Source: Selaginella moellendorffii
Lineage: Eukaryota > Streptophyta > Lycopodiopsida > Selaginellales > Selaginellaceae
Assembly (NCBI RefSeq): GCF_000143415.4
Contig: NW_003314286.1
Coordinates: forward strand, 903,643-967,642
Direction of reading: 5' to 3'
DNA: 64,000 bases
Shown: in pieces, positions 9,798 through 21,059 of the stretch
How the letters are laid out: every line of letters starts with the position of its first letter
Position numbering within the stretch: position 1 is the first letter of the stretch
Translations under genes and position numbers: made by a program
Notes under the pieces: generated by a model
Database searches by the model: none
The model's input: the letters and a program-made list of their open reading frames with translations, nothing else
Told to the model about the DNA's origin: nothing

Positions 9798-12143
9798 CTA
9801 CCGGGAGTGATCCACAGTGACTCCAGCCGTGTAAGAGTTAACCTCCTCATAGAGGGCCGTGTGGATTTCCATGCACTTCTCCGTGAAACTCTGGAGCTCC
9901 TGGAAGAGAGGAGGGAGACTGCTTTGGAGTCCACACAGCGTGAACGACCTCGTGTCCTGGATCGCTCCCCGGAACCGCTGCTTCTCAATCTCCACTCTCT
10001 CCCCGAGCTTGTCCACCGAGCTCTTCTTCTTCCCCACGCTGCCATCCATCTGCTGCTTCTTCTCCAAGCTCTTGAGCGATATCATCTTCTTGCTGAGCTC
10101 CTTGGACAGCGCCTCGGTCCGGCGCTGGAGTCGGATCTCCTCCGCCTGCTTCGTCCCAATCTCGCGCAGCGTCTCCGACAGCTGCTTCATCCTGCTGCTC
10201 ACCGCCTGGAGCGGCAGCTTCTCCAGCGCCTCGGCCCACTTATCGCTCATGTGTCGGATCTTTGGCACCACCGCCGCCTTCTTCCCGGACTTCTTCGGAT
10301 TTGAGTCCGGCGGCAGGCTCGACTTGATCCAGCCGCTGAGGCTCCGCACGTAGTCCTTTTGCGTGGCGATGAAGCTGCCCAGGCCCGTCTGCCAGGCCGT
10401 GAGCGCCAGCTCCAGCTGCGCGGTGGTGTTCCGGTGAGACACGCTGATCGCTTCCAGGGACGACTCCCGCGGGAGTTTGAGGTGCATGACAACGCGAAGT
10501 TGCTGCTGGTGACACTCGTGCATGTTCTTCCACATGACGGCAAGCCTGTGACGGAATCCAAACAAGTCGACGTGAAGAAAGAAAAACTAAAAGCAAGTAC
10601 CCTTCCAAGAGCTCCAAAAGTTGCGGAAGCATTTCTTCGTCCGTGATCTTCTGGATATTGGCCGACGAAGCTTCCATCGCGTGGACCGCCACAGTTATCT
10701 CAGTCTCCAAGGCCTTCATACTCGCTCTCGTCTTGTCTATGACGTCGGGCTTCGCCCCTCTAGCGTCCAAGTTGCGAAGAAGCCTGCGCTTTCGTTCCAG
10801 CTCCGTATTGACAGTCTCCCAGGCCTGAGAAGAAGAAAAGCACAGAGAATAAGAGCTTAGTTCCAGATCGAAGAAACCGGAAGTAGAAGCACTACCTTGA
10901 CCTCTTCATACAATTTCTTCTCCCATGCGTAAAGTCGATCCAAAGTTCCAGCGTGACTCCCGGACATGCCACCAGCCTCAATGTCAAATCCACTGGGCGA
11001 GCTCAGAGATCTCGGCGACCAATGCCCGAGCGAAAGAGCGCTCAGCAACCGGGAAGAATGATCCGAGAAGCCTGCGGACGATCATCAGCCTGTTCTTCCA
11101 TGAAACCATAGTTCCTTACCTTTCTCGAGCTGGACTTTGCCCGCCTCCAGCATTCTCACCACTGGCTTTCCAGCCTCGGAAGCCCGGAGAAACTGTTCTT
11201 CCAGCTCCCGGAGCACATCCACAAGCTCCACTGGAGCTGGCGTCTCACTCTTCTCGGTCGATTCAATTGATTCTCCCGCGGCCGCATTCTCTTTCTCTTG
11301 CACTTCCCCGTCGCCGGCACCGCCATCACCGCCGGCGCCGCTGCTGCTGCTGGCGCCATCGCTGGAGGAACCACTGGTCGACGCGTCATCATCCTCCGGC
11401 TCGAAAATCTCCTCGATCCTGGGCGCCGCGGGAGCGCCAGCGGCATTCTTCTCCTCCTCCTCTCCTCCAGCCCTAACGCTCTTCAGCTTCACCACTTCAT
11501 CGTTACTGGACTCGAGCGCCGGAATATCCTCATCGTCCGACGGAATGTCCCTAAACCGCCTATTAAGCGGCGCCTCGGGATGGAATATGTTGAAGTACTC
11601 CCAGCTGGACGGCGCCGCTGGCGGAGGTGGCGAGGTGCGCTGGCGGCGGCGGCGCTCTTCCTCGGTGGCGCCGCCGCCACGTTCTTCCTCCCCGAATTGG
11701 GCGAAGTAATCGTTCTCGCTCGTGAAGTTCCTCCTTCTGGGCGGGGATAGCACCACTGTGACGGCCTCTGTGGGTGTGTTCCTCAGCATCATGGCTTTGA
11801 TTCTCGAGCTCCTCTCCTCGATTTCCTCCGAGGAAGAGGGAGAGAGGGAGATCGAAACAGGGGATTCCTCCTGCTCTTCCTCTGGATCCTCTTCCTTGTG
11901 GGCGGTGCTCTTGGCTGTCGGCAGTGGAATCGGGGCCTCGCGATCGCTGGATCTAAATCCCAGCTCGCTATCCGAGAATTGCTTGAAGGCCAGGGACATG
12001 GCGGCGAGCGCCTGGACATAGCGGGCGTGGGAGCAGGCGAGCGCCGTGCGAGCTACCACCGCTTGCTTGACGAAGGACTTGCGTGCCTCGCACTGCCCAA
12101 CAACGTCTTCGTTCTGGATCTTGGAGCTCACGCAGCACCCCAT
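9798..12143 (-). CDS. DUF630/DUF632 protein (BPS1/NRG2-like, putative bZIP-annotated family)
   Basis: Four exons: 12143-11120, 11071-10896, 10824-10601 and 10545-9798, with introns of 48-71 bp, giving 723 aa. The start is the ATG at 12143, because it gives the family's MGCCVSSK N-terminus with a possible N-myristoylation glycine. Residues 1-60 are DUF630. A long acidic, Ser/Pro-rich middle follows. The C-terminal half is DUF632, with the hallmark GSHAGTLDRLYAWEKKLYEE in exon 2, DKTRASMKALET in exon 3 and a coiled-coil-rich end. Family members in angiosperms include NRG2 (nitrate signalling) and leaf-shape regulators. The biochemical role is not settled, and any nitrate role here would be inference. 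12144-12750 is probably its 5' UTR and promoter. Confidence 0.88.
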
Positions 12144-13590
12144 TTGCGATGATCTCCCTCTCAAAGCCCTCTGTGTAGTAACGTCTGGAGCGATCCAAGA
12201 CCTGTTCTAGAGGATGCTCCAGAGCCCTTTTAGAAGAACTCCAGTTTGATCCTCGATTCTGCCGATAGTTCTAATGCTCGACAGCGAGCCCACCACTCGC
12301 CCCCAGTGTAAGGAGATGGAATCTCCACCATCGTTGTCACCATAGCCAAAAGCTTAAAGCCCTCTCACTCTCTCCCCGCGTGGATAAGCACGAAGGACTT
12401 CTCCCCAATCCAGGAAGACCAGTACGAGCGAGAAAACAAAAACAAACAAGCCAAACCGACCAAAACGATCCCAAACTAACACCACCACGAACACCACTTT
12501 CGCCCAGGATATGGAGGAATCAAGTCGAATCGATCAAACAGGCTTTCAAACAAGTTGGGAATGAAGAGGAAGAGAGAATCTAGCACGGAATAATCTACCT
12601 TTGGTTCTTGGCGCAACTTCCCCTTGGAAGAATCCTTGGTCTTCTGTGACACATTAAAGGGGAGAAGGAAATAAAAGAGAAGAAAGAAGACCTTCCTTTT
12701 TTCCCCTTTGCTTTTGGGATCCCATGTCATAATTGCGGGGCACGGACTCACACAATACATACAATAACCAGGGAATGATTCTTCCCATGCATGAATGTCT
12801 GATGAAATTTACTATGGTTTTGTTGTTTCTGGCCTATTGTTTAGTAGATTGTGATTGTCCAGGCAAACCATACAAGCTTGTTTCTTTAAGTTTTCACCAA
12901 CCAGTAAGATGGCTTGGAATTGGGTTCATTGCTAATGAGATTTGGGGACCAACTGGCGGCCAGCTTTTGCTGTGCCAAGTTAAAAAGTTGGAATTGACAA
13001 GGTAGCCTCCCCCAAATTGCCGTGGAAGAACTTTTGTAATAACCCCTATCTAGGTGCTTGACCCCAGCTTCGTACGTATGTAAGCAATAAGTGGATGCAT
13101 CATGCTCGTCCAAAGAGTGAGTGGACTGGATCAAGACAAGTAATGGTGGCCAGCTGTTAGTTTTTCTGCATTGTAATTTAGGTATTTTAATTATATAAAA
13201 TGAGCTTATGTTTAAATTATTTAATTAATACTATATATCAAAAAGTTATAAAGTAACTTATATGAAAATTGACTTTAAATTTTAAGATGAAAAATCACAC
13301 TATTTTGGGATGATAGCCATTAGAGTATAAAAATATGTCATTCAATGCAGTTAAAAACTAAATAAAAATGTAAACTAGCTGTTATAAAAAATTTGAAAGA
13401 AAGCTTAAGAATCTCACTAATAAATCTATAATAAATTAAAATAAAGAAACATTGAAATTCTATATAAATTGCATACATAAAACTAACATCTGTAAGGAAA
13501 TTTAATAGATTTTTTGAAAAAATAAACCGTTTCACTTAATCTTTTATCTCATCAGAAAACTAAAACTAACATTATTATAAAAATTAAAAT

Positions 13591-13648
<58 letters not shown>

Positions 13649-14099
13649 AACTATTAAAAACTTTCAAATTATCTTCTTCTCAAGCTTATTTTTATAGCAA
13701 ATGTCTTAACATTCAACTTAAATTCTAAATTAAGAGTTTTAAAGTACAAAATATTAAAAGAGATCAAATATCTATTAAAAATTAAGTTAGTTTCAACATC
13801 ATATGCCAAGCCGTGGTCCCTTCCCAGTCCCACAGACGGACATTGACCACAAAATTGACAGACGTTGACAGAGCTTGACTGGCGCTGGGAAAAGGAAAGA
13901 AAGCTCTCTCTAACTTGCCCTGCCACGTAACTGGAAAAAGAGCCAGAATGAAAGAGTTGCAAGCAAATATCCGTTATACACAAGAAACGAACCAACGAAC
14001 GAACGAACAACGCATTAAAATCCAGCCATGAGTAGAGCGAGAGAGAGACCCCTTTAGCTCGCTCTCATTAAGAGACCACCACTTGCACTCTTCTTCCGC
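12144..14099. other. Intergenic region, AT-rich in the middle
   Basis: 12144-12750 is GC-richer and probably holds the 5' leader of the DUF630/632 gene. 13150-13800 is very AT-rich. 13800-14099 is the 3' flank of the F-box gene, with GAAC/GAACG repeats near 13985-14010. No further gene is recognised. Confidence 0.5.
13591..13645. repeat. (TA)n microsatellite
   Basis: Uninterrupted TA dinucleotides, broken once by TTT at 13610-13613, run for about 55 bp in AT-rich intergenic DNA. Confidence 0.95.
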
Positions 14100-15299
14100 T
14101 CAAAACGATTTCATCTCCAGCAAGTAAGTCCTGCGCTTGACCAGTTCTTCCGCGGCTGTTTGAAAGGGCTGCTCAAACGCTTCCACCTCTACTCTATGAT
14201 TCCCATCCCCATCGCCGCCACCACCGCCGCCGCTACCATCGCCGCTGGGACGTATCGAAACCAACGTAGCTCCTTTGAGAGCAACACCACCGGGAAGCTC
14301 GATGTGTGGAGCGTACCACAACTTGACGTTGAGGCTTGGAACTTGAGTCCGGTTGGAGGAGGCCGAAGATGGCGGCAGCGGCTTGTCCCGGGATTGCTGG
14401 AGCTGTTCCTTGTCCATGCAAAGCATGCCCTGGCCATCGGCGTCCGTGAGAACCAAGCTTTGCAAGCTCGGGTGCTCGGCGATGATGTTTTGGAGGAGAT
14501 AGTGTCGCCCCGACGCAGCGATGAGCGAGCTTATCGTCCACACCACCCGGAGCTTGAAGCCACCGTCGGCGTCTGGAAGGTTTCCATCGTCTTCCGCCGC
14601 TGCTGGTGGTGGTGGTGGTGGCGACGAGCTCTGCGTGTCGGAGCTTCTCCTTTGAGCAGCACTACTTAGCCAGGAGGACGACGTCCTGGTCGAGTTCTTC
14701 CTGCTACTACTTTGATCGCCGCTGTTGATCAGCGCCGAGGCACCCAGGATGACGCAGCTCTCGAGAGTGCTCCCATACCTGGCCTTCCACTTGAGCAGAA
14801 AACCATCCTCGATCTCGAGCTCACCACCCGGGAGCTCGATTCTCAAGTGCTCCAAGTCTCTAAAGTTCTTGAGGACTTCCCCGGGAGAGTGGTGTGAGAC
14901 GTCGGCGGCGGCAGTGGTTGCGGCGGAGGTGGAAGCAACCAAAGCTCTCTTTGGGACTAGCAAGTGTTGAAGAGCTTGGAGTGGCCGGACCATACTCCCA
15001 AAGAATTTTAGCAAGTGACCAAAGAAGCCTTTGCCTCGAGCGCTTAGATGGCCAGCCTCGTCCCCGGAGATCACACAGTCCACCTTTACCACCACATTAT
15101 CCACCGTTCTAGCGAGAGAATAGAACCTCTTAGAGACCGCGCAGCACCGCCCCAGCGATTTCACGTCCGATACCTTGTTGAAGATGAGCAGCAGCAGAGA
15201 ATCCGGCAAGCTGTCGAAGGGATCGACGAGGAAGATCATGAGCGGCGCCGAGAGCATCCGGCAGTGCTTGTTCTCGAAATTCTCGTGCCAATCCGGCAT
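14100..15299 (-). CDS. F-box protein, AUF1/AUF2-like
   Basis: Single exon of 399 aa from the ATG at 15299 (MPDWHENF). The open frame extends further upstream without homology, and a later ATG at 15239, just before VDPFDSLPDS, is also possible. The F-box lies near the N-terminus (FDSLPDSLLLLIFNKVSDVK...CCAVSKRF), followed by NVVVKVDCVISGD and a variable region rich in Ser. The C-terminal half has the conserved core with GGFKLRVVW, a LVLTDADGQG segment and a closing EELVKRRTYLLEM. These match the Arabidopsis auxin up-regulated F-box proteins AUF1/AUF2, which act as SCF substrate receptors. Substrates here are unknown. Confidence 0.85.
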   Translation of the reverse strand: MPDWHENFENKHCRMLSAPLMIFLVDPFDSLPDSLLLLIFNKVSDVKSLGRCCAVSKRFYSLARTVDNVVVKVDCVISGDEAGHLSARGKGFFGHLLKFFGSMVRPLQALQHLLVPKRALVASTSAATTAAADVSHHSPGEVLKNFRDLEHLRIELPGGELEIEDGFLLKWKARYGSTLESCVILGASALINSGDQSSSRKNSTRTSSSWLSSAAQRRSSDTQSSSPPPPPPAAAEDDGNLPDADGGFKLRVVWTISSLIAASGRHYLLQNIIAEHPSLQSLVLTDADGQGMLCMDKEQLQQSRDKPLPPSSASSNRTQVPSLNVKLWYAPHIELPGGVALKGATLVSIRPSGDGSGGGGGGDGDGNHRVEVEAFEQPFQTAAEELVKRRTYLLEMKSF

Positions 15300-15811
15300 G
15301 GCTGAGAGGATTCGCGGCCCCAGAAACCCCAAAATCACCAATCTCGCACGAATCTCGCCTCTAGATGACGACGACGGGAACGGCGGCCATGGATTGGAAC
15401 GCTGGAACGCGTGACCGGCGCAGCGGCTAGCACGAATCACAGCCAAGCAGTAGTACCTTGCAGCTTTTTCTCGATCCAGCAGCAGTGATTTGCTCGAGAT
15501 CCATAGCCAGTGCCTCCTGTTCTTCGCTGCCAGCGCCAAGGACGTGTAGATCTGCGCATTCAATGCCCCGCCCAGGGCAGAGAGAAGAAAGAAAACCTCT
15601 CATCTCATCTCTCTCTCATACGAGTAGCAAAGGAAAAAAGAAGGGAAAAAATCAGTGATGACGTGTGCAGACGTGGCAGCGCCAGGACAGTCCACGTGGG
15701 TCGAAAGGAAGGATATTCTCGTCTGTGATTGTTGGCGTTCCACGTCACGGCCACATCACGCAGCATAGAATCCTTCTTGTTGAGTTTTAGGGTTCTTTGG
15801 GGATTTTGGTG

Positions 15812-16616
15812 ATGGTGGATCTCTACCGAGTGCTCGGCGTGTCCCGGGACGCGAGCAGCGATGACATCAAAGCTGCATTTCGCCGCCTGGCGCTCAAGTT
15901 CCATCCGGATCGCCACGCCAACGCTTCCAAATCCGAGCAGCGCAACGCGTCGGATAGCTTCAGGCAAGTGAAAGAGGCGTATGAGATTCTTGGCAATGAC
16001 AAGAAGAGGGAGGTTTACAATCGATCGGGGCCGAGATACAGCACTCCGGGCAGCAATCCTTCCTCGACGTATTCCGCCGCTCAAGCGGCCAGAAGTGCTT
16101 ACGCGAGGACCGCGCAGCAGCACAGGGATTGGCGATCCGAGCAGCGGTACACGAGCTACACGGATGGATCTTCTAGTCGATCGTCAGATTGGTCGTATAG
16201 GGGAAATTATGCCGGATCCAAGAGGGACTACGATTATAGTGTAAGATGGACATTTCATCATGCTCCCAGTGAGGGCCCAAGGATGGTTCTTCGAGCCACT
16301 CTCTTCGGGTAAGTTCTTTAGCTGGTTTTCTTAGGAAACATTCTATCTTCTGTGGCTCTTCTCGATTGACTGAAGACATATTTTCTTTCAGCATGGCAGT
16401 GGTGACAATTATGCTAGCCGACTCGATGATGAGCAATGCGTGGAGGCACAACAATACCGGGGTAGGTTCCAAGTCTCTTTCTATCTTCAAAGATTTGGAA
16501 AACTCTAGACTGGACGTGTGTTTACTCAGAAATCATACGAGGAGATGGTGGAGCGTTTGCAACAAGAAAAGAAAGCTGCTAAAACCCGAGCGGCAGCAGC
16601 TGACAAAGATGAATAG
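15812..16616 (+). CDS. J-domain protein with a C-terminal membrane segment (DJC72-like)
   Basis: Three exons, 15812-16308, 16392-16461 and 16530-16616, encode 217 aa. The ATG at 15812 gives MVDLYRVLGV, the standard J-domain opening. The HPD tripeptide is at residues 31-33 (LKFHPDRH), so Hsp70 stimulation is expected. After a Ser/Tyr/Arg-rich linker, a hydrophobic stretch (VLRATLFGMAVVTIMLAD) spans the first splice junction and suggests a membrane anchor. The end, NTGKSYEEMVERLQQEK, matches the GKSFEEAMESIEK tail of plant DJC72-type proteins. The Ole e 1 gene converges on it with about 155 bp between stops. Confidence 0.85.
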
Positions 16617-16770
16617 ACGAGGTATGTGCATACTGTATTTTCTTTCTTCAAAGAGAATGGATTGGTGGTGTAGAGCAAGCACACGCATTCTCTAAAGGAA
16701 CAAAACAGAGGAGGAGATGTAGAGCAACCGGATAACTCGTAGAGTGTCCCAGCTTTGTACAAGTTACTAA

Positions 16771-17575
16771 TCAAACTTTCGATCTGTTCAAGGCAGCACA
16801 CCCTCTCTTTATGCCACCGGTTTCGGAGCGGAAGCTAGAACAGGCACAGGAACTGCTCCTGGCTGTTGTCGAGCGACCGAGAAACTTTGGAAGCCAGCTC
16901 CAAGTCGCTCCACCGCCAGCACTTCCAGCTCCTGCAGCAGCACCCTCACCAACTTGATCTAGTAAGCGGCTTATGAATCCTCCGTTTTGCTGATGTTTTA
17001 CTTCTGGTTTTCTGTAGACGACAGGACCGATGGTATACACCAGCTGCTGGTTGCCTCCGTTTCTTCGATGCCGGTAATCAGATTTATCCTCGAGGGAGAC
17101 TGAGACGGCGTGCTGCTTCACTCGGTGGTGATGATCTGTCGCAACTTTGGCAAAACACTTGACAAGGAGCTTGTTACTGGGCAAATCCACCATGAAGGCT
17201 CCGTTCTCATCGCTGGTACGTAGCGCATTGAATACCAGAAGCCCATCCCTGTTTTTACATTCCACCACCGCGGTCATTCCTGCAGGAAAGGCGATAAGTT
17301 TTCAGTTGCCGAAATCCTCAGCGAGAGCACGTACCAGGCAGGAATGACAGGCTTTGGCCCCAGCAGTCGTACCACACAACGTGGCCGACGAGTGTTCTTG
17401 TCACAGGCGTTGCACTCCGGCTTGGAGTCTGACCGCTCGAGAGCTGATGCTTCTTCTTTCGGTGGAATTTGTGGGCGATCTTCCGGTGCCTGGGACTGGC
17501 AGCCTCGGCCAGAGATGCTGCTGCCAGTGTCAAGAGGATCAAACAAGCCAGCAAGCGGGATTTCGAAGCGGCCAT
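16771..17575 (-). CDS. Pollen Ole e 1 / extensin-domain secreted protein
   Basis: Exon 1 is 17575-17335 and exon 2 is 17279-16771, with a 55-bp intron and 249 aa in this model. Residues 1-25 form a clear signal peptide (LLACLILLTLAAASLAEA). A basic stretch precedes the Ole e 1 domain, which runs from TLVGHVVWYDC through GMTAVVECKN to YTIGPVVYRKP. Such proteins go to the apoplast or cell wall. The 3' end is uncertain. Splicing out a 51-bp candidate intron around 16950-17000 would shift frame and end at 16809 with PVPVLASAPKPVA, a Pro/Ala tail typical of wall proteins. It neighbours a second, divergent Ole e 1 gene in the same orientation. Confidence 0.75.
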
Positions 17576-18071
17576 TTTCGAGGAGAAGAGGGAACAAGCA
17601 ATGCAGGACTGCAAGACGGAAGTTTTATAAGCAGAATAGTACGAGGGGGAGGAACTACAGAAGAAAGGACTCGTCAAGCGAGGTGATCTGGTGACCAAAC
17701 TTTGCAGAAAATTCCAAACTCTTCGTTTCTTTTCCTTTCCAGGCGGAAGAGTGGTCGGTCACTGGTGGTGTTTTTCGTCGGGAATGGAGTTTCTACCATT
17801 TTGACTTTGATGTAAGTAATGTCTAGTATACTTCACTCGCTACAAATCGCGAAAGCTCTAAGATCTCTGTTTTGATTACCAGATGTGACTTCGTCACTGG
17901 CAGCGAGGCCACCAATTTCTTCTTGGCGAAAAGGTATGCCAATCGTGCGCGTAAATTTCTCATTTTTATCAACTTTGTCAGACATACACAAGTTCGTTAT
18001 TCATGGTTTCTAAGCTATCGATCACTCTTGTTATTGCAACTCTGTTAGTAACGAGCTACGGATCCATCGGT

Positions 18072-18972
18072 CTAGTTTCCTGGGGGAGGAGGAGCTGCGA
18101 AGAATGGGAACTGGAACGCTGGGAGCTGCGGGAATCCCTGGAAGGGAGGGAGCCCCGCGAGAGGTGGAACTTGCGAGAGGAGCGGCGGTGGATTGGCCGG
18201 GATGGGAGGGAAGAGAGACGTGATTGGGAATTGCGAGGCCGGGGACGATGGAATCCCTCCGAAATTCGGGAAAGAAATCGGTGGGAAGGACAATGGGTTC
18301 CCGAGATTCGGGAAGCTGGGAAACGCTGGAGCTTTCTCTTCGCCAAATTGATGAGAGGACGAAGAAGCGTCACTCTTGGATTGTTTAGCCTTGTCTTGCG
18401 AGCTCTCCGCGCACGATTTGATCGATTGGAGAGATTTGGATGGTGTGTAGACGAAAGGGCCAGTGCTGAAGATTCGATGGCCCTCGATTGTTGTGTAGGG
18501 AGTGAGAGAAGAATGCGATTTCTCCATGGCGGCAACGTTGCATGAGCGCTGCAGAGGAGTGATTCCTTTCTCTCCCGCGGCGACGCTCGCGGCGCAGAGC
18601 TTGAATCCATCGCCGGAGCCGGAGATTTGCGATGGGATGTCGAGAGAGAACCTCCCCTGCTCGTCCGTGGCTTGCTGCGCGGTAAAGAATGGACGCTGGC
18701 CGCCGACGGCTTTGCACGTAAGTGAGACCGTCATACCTGTAAGAGAGTGAGCGAATCCACCAAAAACTTTTTTACCAGCGCGCTCTACCTGAGAGGAAAA
18801 CGCTGTTGCTCGTGAGATTCTTCTCGCGGCAGGCATCACACACGACGTAGCCCATCACTTTCCCATACTTTTCTCCTCCATTGCTGGTGTCGAGTAGCTT
18901 TCGCGCGTTGGCCAGTGACGAGAGCGCCGCAAGAGCTGCGGTAAGAATTGCGAGCAACGACCACAACCCCAT
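18072..18972 (-). CDS. Pollen Ole e 1 / extensin-domain protein with a Pro/Phe-rich tail
   Basis: Exon 1 is 18972-18789 and exon 2 is 18736-18072, with a 52-bp intron and 282 aa. A signal peptide (residues 1-24, LLAILTAALAALSSLANA) is followed by the Ole e 1 domain: GYVVCDACREKNL, then GMTVSLTCKA after the intron, and GRFSLDIP and STGPFVYTPS. Conserved cysteines are present. The last 100 residues are rich in Pro, Phe and Leu (PSFPNLG, FPPISFPNFG, LPPFQGFPQLP), resembling a proline-rich cell-wall protein. A wall structural or signalling role is inferred. A broken fragment of a related gene lies at 20640-20915, so this family has been duplicated locally. Confidence 0.85.
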
Positions 18973-19589
18973 CGCTGCTGGAGCCCCCCAAGCGAGATAC
19001 GAAAGAAACACTCGACTCGACTCGACTCGGTTGGAGAGAGGTCTGCGTTGAAGAACTGGATGGATTGGCAAAAGCAAAGCTCTCGTGGGCGCGGGGGGCT
19101 CTCTCACTCCCTCCATCTTTTTAAGTTTGCTCTCTGCCAGATCGCAGACTGTCACGGGATTCATGGGCTCCGGTCGGCAGGGCGACGTAACTTTATGGTG
19201 CCACCACCCCCAAAGCAAACAACAGAGATTGAGCTATGGGCGAGAGGTTGATCCTGGAGAAACAGCTGTGGATTCGCCATTTAGTCCTTCAAGGACTTGA
19301 GCCTAAGAAGTGTATCCCTTTGCCAATGGAGGAGAAAAGTTGGCAGCGACTGCTCATCCAACACCTGACGCCGCTTTATGAATGCCATATGCCGCGCGCA
19401 ATTTGTTGATGCAGCCAGCGGTATGAGAAAAGAGAGAGAGAGATAAGAGACAACACGGGACGAGAGATCTCACCGAATGAGTAAAGACTGCCGCATGCAA
19501 TCTCTGAAGGTGCACGTCCATATCTAGAAAACGTACTTATATATATTTGCTCAAAACCTAAGGGTAACGAAAGAAACATTTATTTTAGG
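18973..19589. other. Promoter side of the Ole e 1 gene and spacer
   Basis: The stretch includes a short GACTCGACTCGACTCG repeat near 19013-19028 just upstream of the gene. A GA-rich run lies at 19430-19450. No gene is seen. Confidence 0.4.
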
Positions 19590-20615
19590 ATCAAGCTTGC
19601 CTCCAGTTCGACTTTGAGGTAAATGGCATGGAGGAGCTGACGAGGATCCCATCTCCAGCGTCCTCCAGCGCACCAAGTACAAGGCTCCCTCGATGAACTC
19701 AACGTCGTACTTCGGTCGACGATGGCGACGATGGCAACGATGGCGACGACGACCCGGCCGAAGCTAAAGGTTACTGGCTTGCCTGGGCTGCTGGCTCCCT
19801 CACAGCGCTTTCCCTCGACGCTCATATCTTGGGGACCGGCGGTCTTGATCGCGTCCTCCACCGCGATGCGGAGGCTCTGCATAACTGGGATGATGCGCAC
19901 TAGCGACCTGAGCTTGGTGTCGTGCTCTCTCCAGTGGCTTCAAACGTGCGAGCTTCACTCCCTCGTCTCTCCCAGGCTGGAAGTTTTGAGGGCTGGATTT
20001 GGCAGCGATCAATCTCTTACAGTCTCGAATGGGGCTTCGTCTTGTCTGGACATTTCGACGACGGCTTTGAGACGTTTGAGCTCACATTCGACGCCCCGAA
20101 GCTGGATATTCTATTGTTGGAATTGCGTCGAGCGAGTAGGACTCCCTCGCGCATCAGGATTTGAGGACGGCCATCTGTTCTTGACAAGCCATTTGAGAAG
20201 CTCCGTAGCTTGACGCTAATGGGATCCTGGGAGATGTCAGCTCTCTCGGTTTTCGCCTCTGGTCTCGACGCTCTCGCTTCAGGTCTTGACCATCAAGATC
20301 GAGATGACCATGGACCAGGTTTGGCCGCGTGGAGACGATCATGTCGACTGTCGTTCTTTTGAGGTGGATCTTGATCTTTTCGTCTTTTATTCAATGGGGG
20401 CTGTAGTGCAAAGATTTCAGTGTTCATCTCCACGTGAGGGGCACTACACCAACGTGGTGGTTCTCAGGGATTTACTTGGAGTTTATCAAGTCAAAAAGCA
20501 CTGGCGGGAGGTGGCCAGCTGGGAACTCAAGGTTTGAGTGCTTGCGGGTGTCGTTCGACTTGCTGGTCGTGTTTCTTTCACACCCGAGGAGCTACAGCCA
20601 TACTTGATTGTTTAT
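19590..20615 (+). pseudogene. F-box/LRR-like family, degenerate copy 1
   Basis: The sequence aligns in order with the copy at 22541-23725: a block reading TGLPGLLAPSQ, then SLVSCSLQWLQTCEL, the region matching SLTVSTGSLRALVLCG, then LDAP, a GSWEM block, and a terminal piece matching the distal 3' end. The reading frame changes several times, so no long ORF survives. A hexameric GATGGC/GACGGC-like run at 19721-19755 is an expansion inside the copy. The copy is followed directly by a fragment of the Ole e 1 gene. Confidence 0.65.
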
Positions 20616-20639
20616 TCTTCTTTATTTTCCTCGGATTTA

Positions 20640-20915
20640 CTGTTTTAACCCTTTATTAGCTTTTGATTTGGCAAGATGTATCCCTCGATTGTCGTGTAGG
20701 GACTGAGCGAATTCTCCAAGGCGGCAAACATTGCATGAGCACTGTAGAGGGATTCCTCCAGCGCAGAGCTTGAATGAGCCGGAAATTTGGTCGAGAGAGA
20801 ACCTCCACCTGCTCGTCTGAGGCTTGTTGCTGTGCGCCGCTGGCTTTGTTCTACCTGAGAAGATTCTTCTTGCGGCAGGCATAACGTTGGCCAATGGCGA
20901 GACTGCCGGGGCAAG
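20640..20915 (-). pseudogene. Fragment of an Ole e 1 gene
   Basis: On the minus strand the pieces VMPAARRI, RFSLDQISGSFKLCAGG and LQCSCNV...YTTIEG follow the order of the intact gene at 18072-18972 (RRISRA, RFSLDIPSQISGSGDGFKLCAA, LQRSCNV, PYTTIEG). Internal deletions and frame changes are present, and signal peptide and tail are missing. It is a duplicated remnant lying between F-box-like copies 1 and 2. Confidence 0.75.
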
Positions 20916-21059
20916 AAGTGAGATAAGGAGAAAAGACTGTTTGACTCAAATTGTTCTTAAAACTCAAGGAGGCTGTATACTATCAAGATGGAGTTCCATA
21001 TAATTCTCCATTCGCTAGGAAATCTAAAGGTCGGAAGGAAGGAAAGGAAAGGTTAGAAT

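Noticed and set aside
9753..12164. Plus-strand ORFs up to 190 codons opposite the DUF630/632 gene
   Set aside because: Antisense shadows of GC-rich exons; the minus-strand model has family motifs and consistent splice sites.
18003..18545. Plus-strand 180-codon ORF beginning with a signal-like hydrophobic stretch
   Set aside because: It lies antisense to the Pro/Phe-rich exon of the Ole e 1 gene, and its Arg/Glu/Trp-rich composition mirrors that exon.
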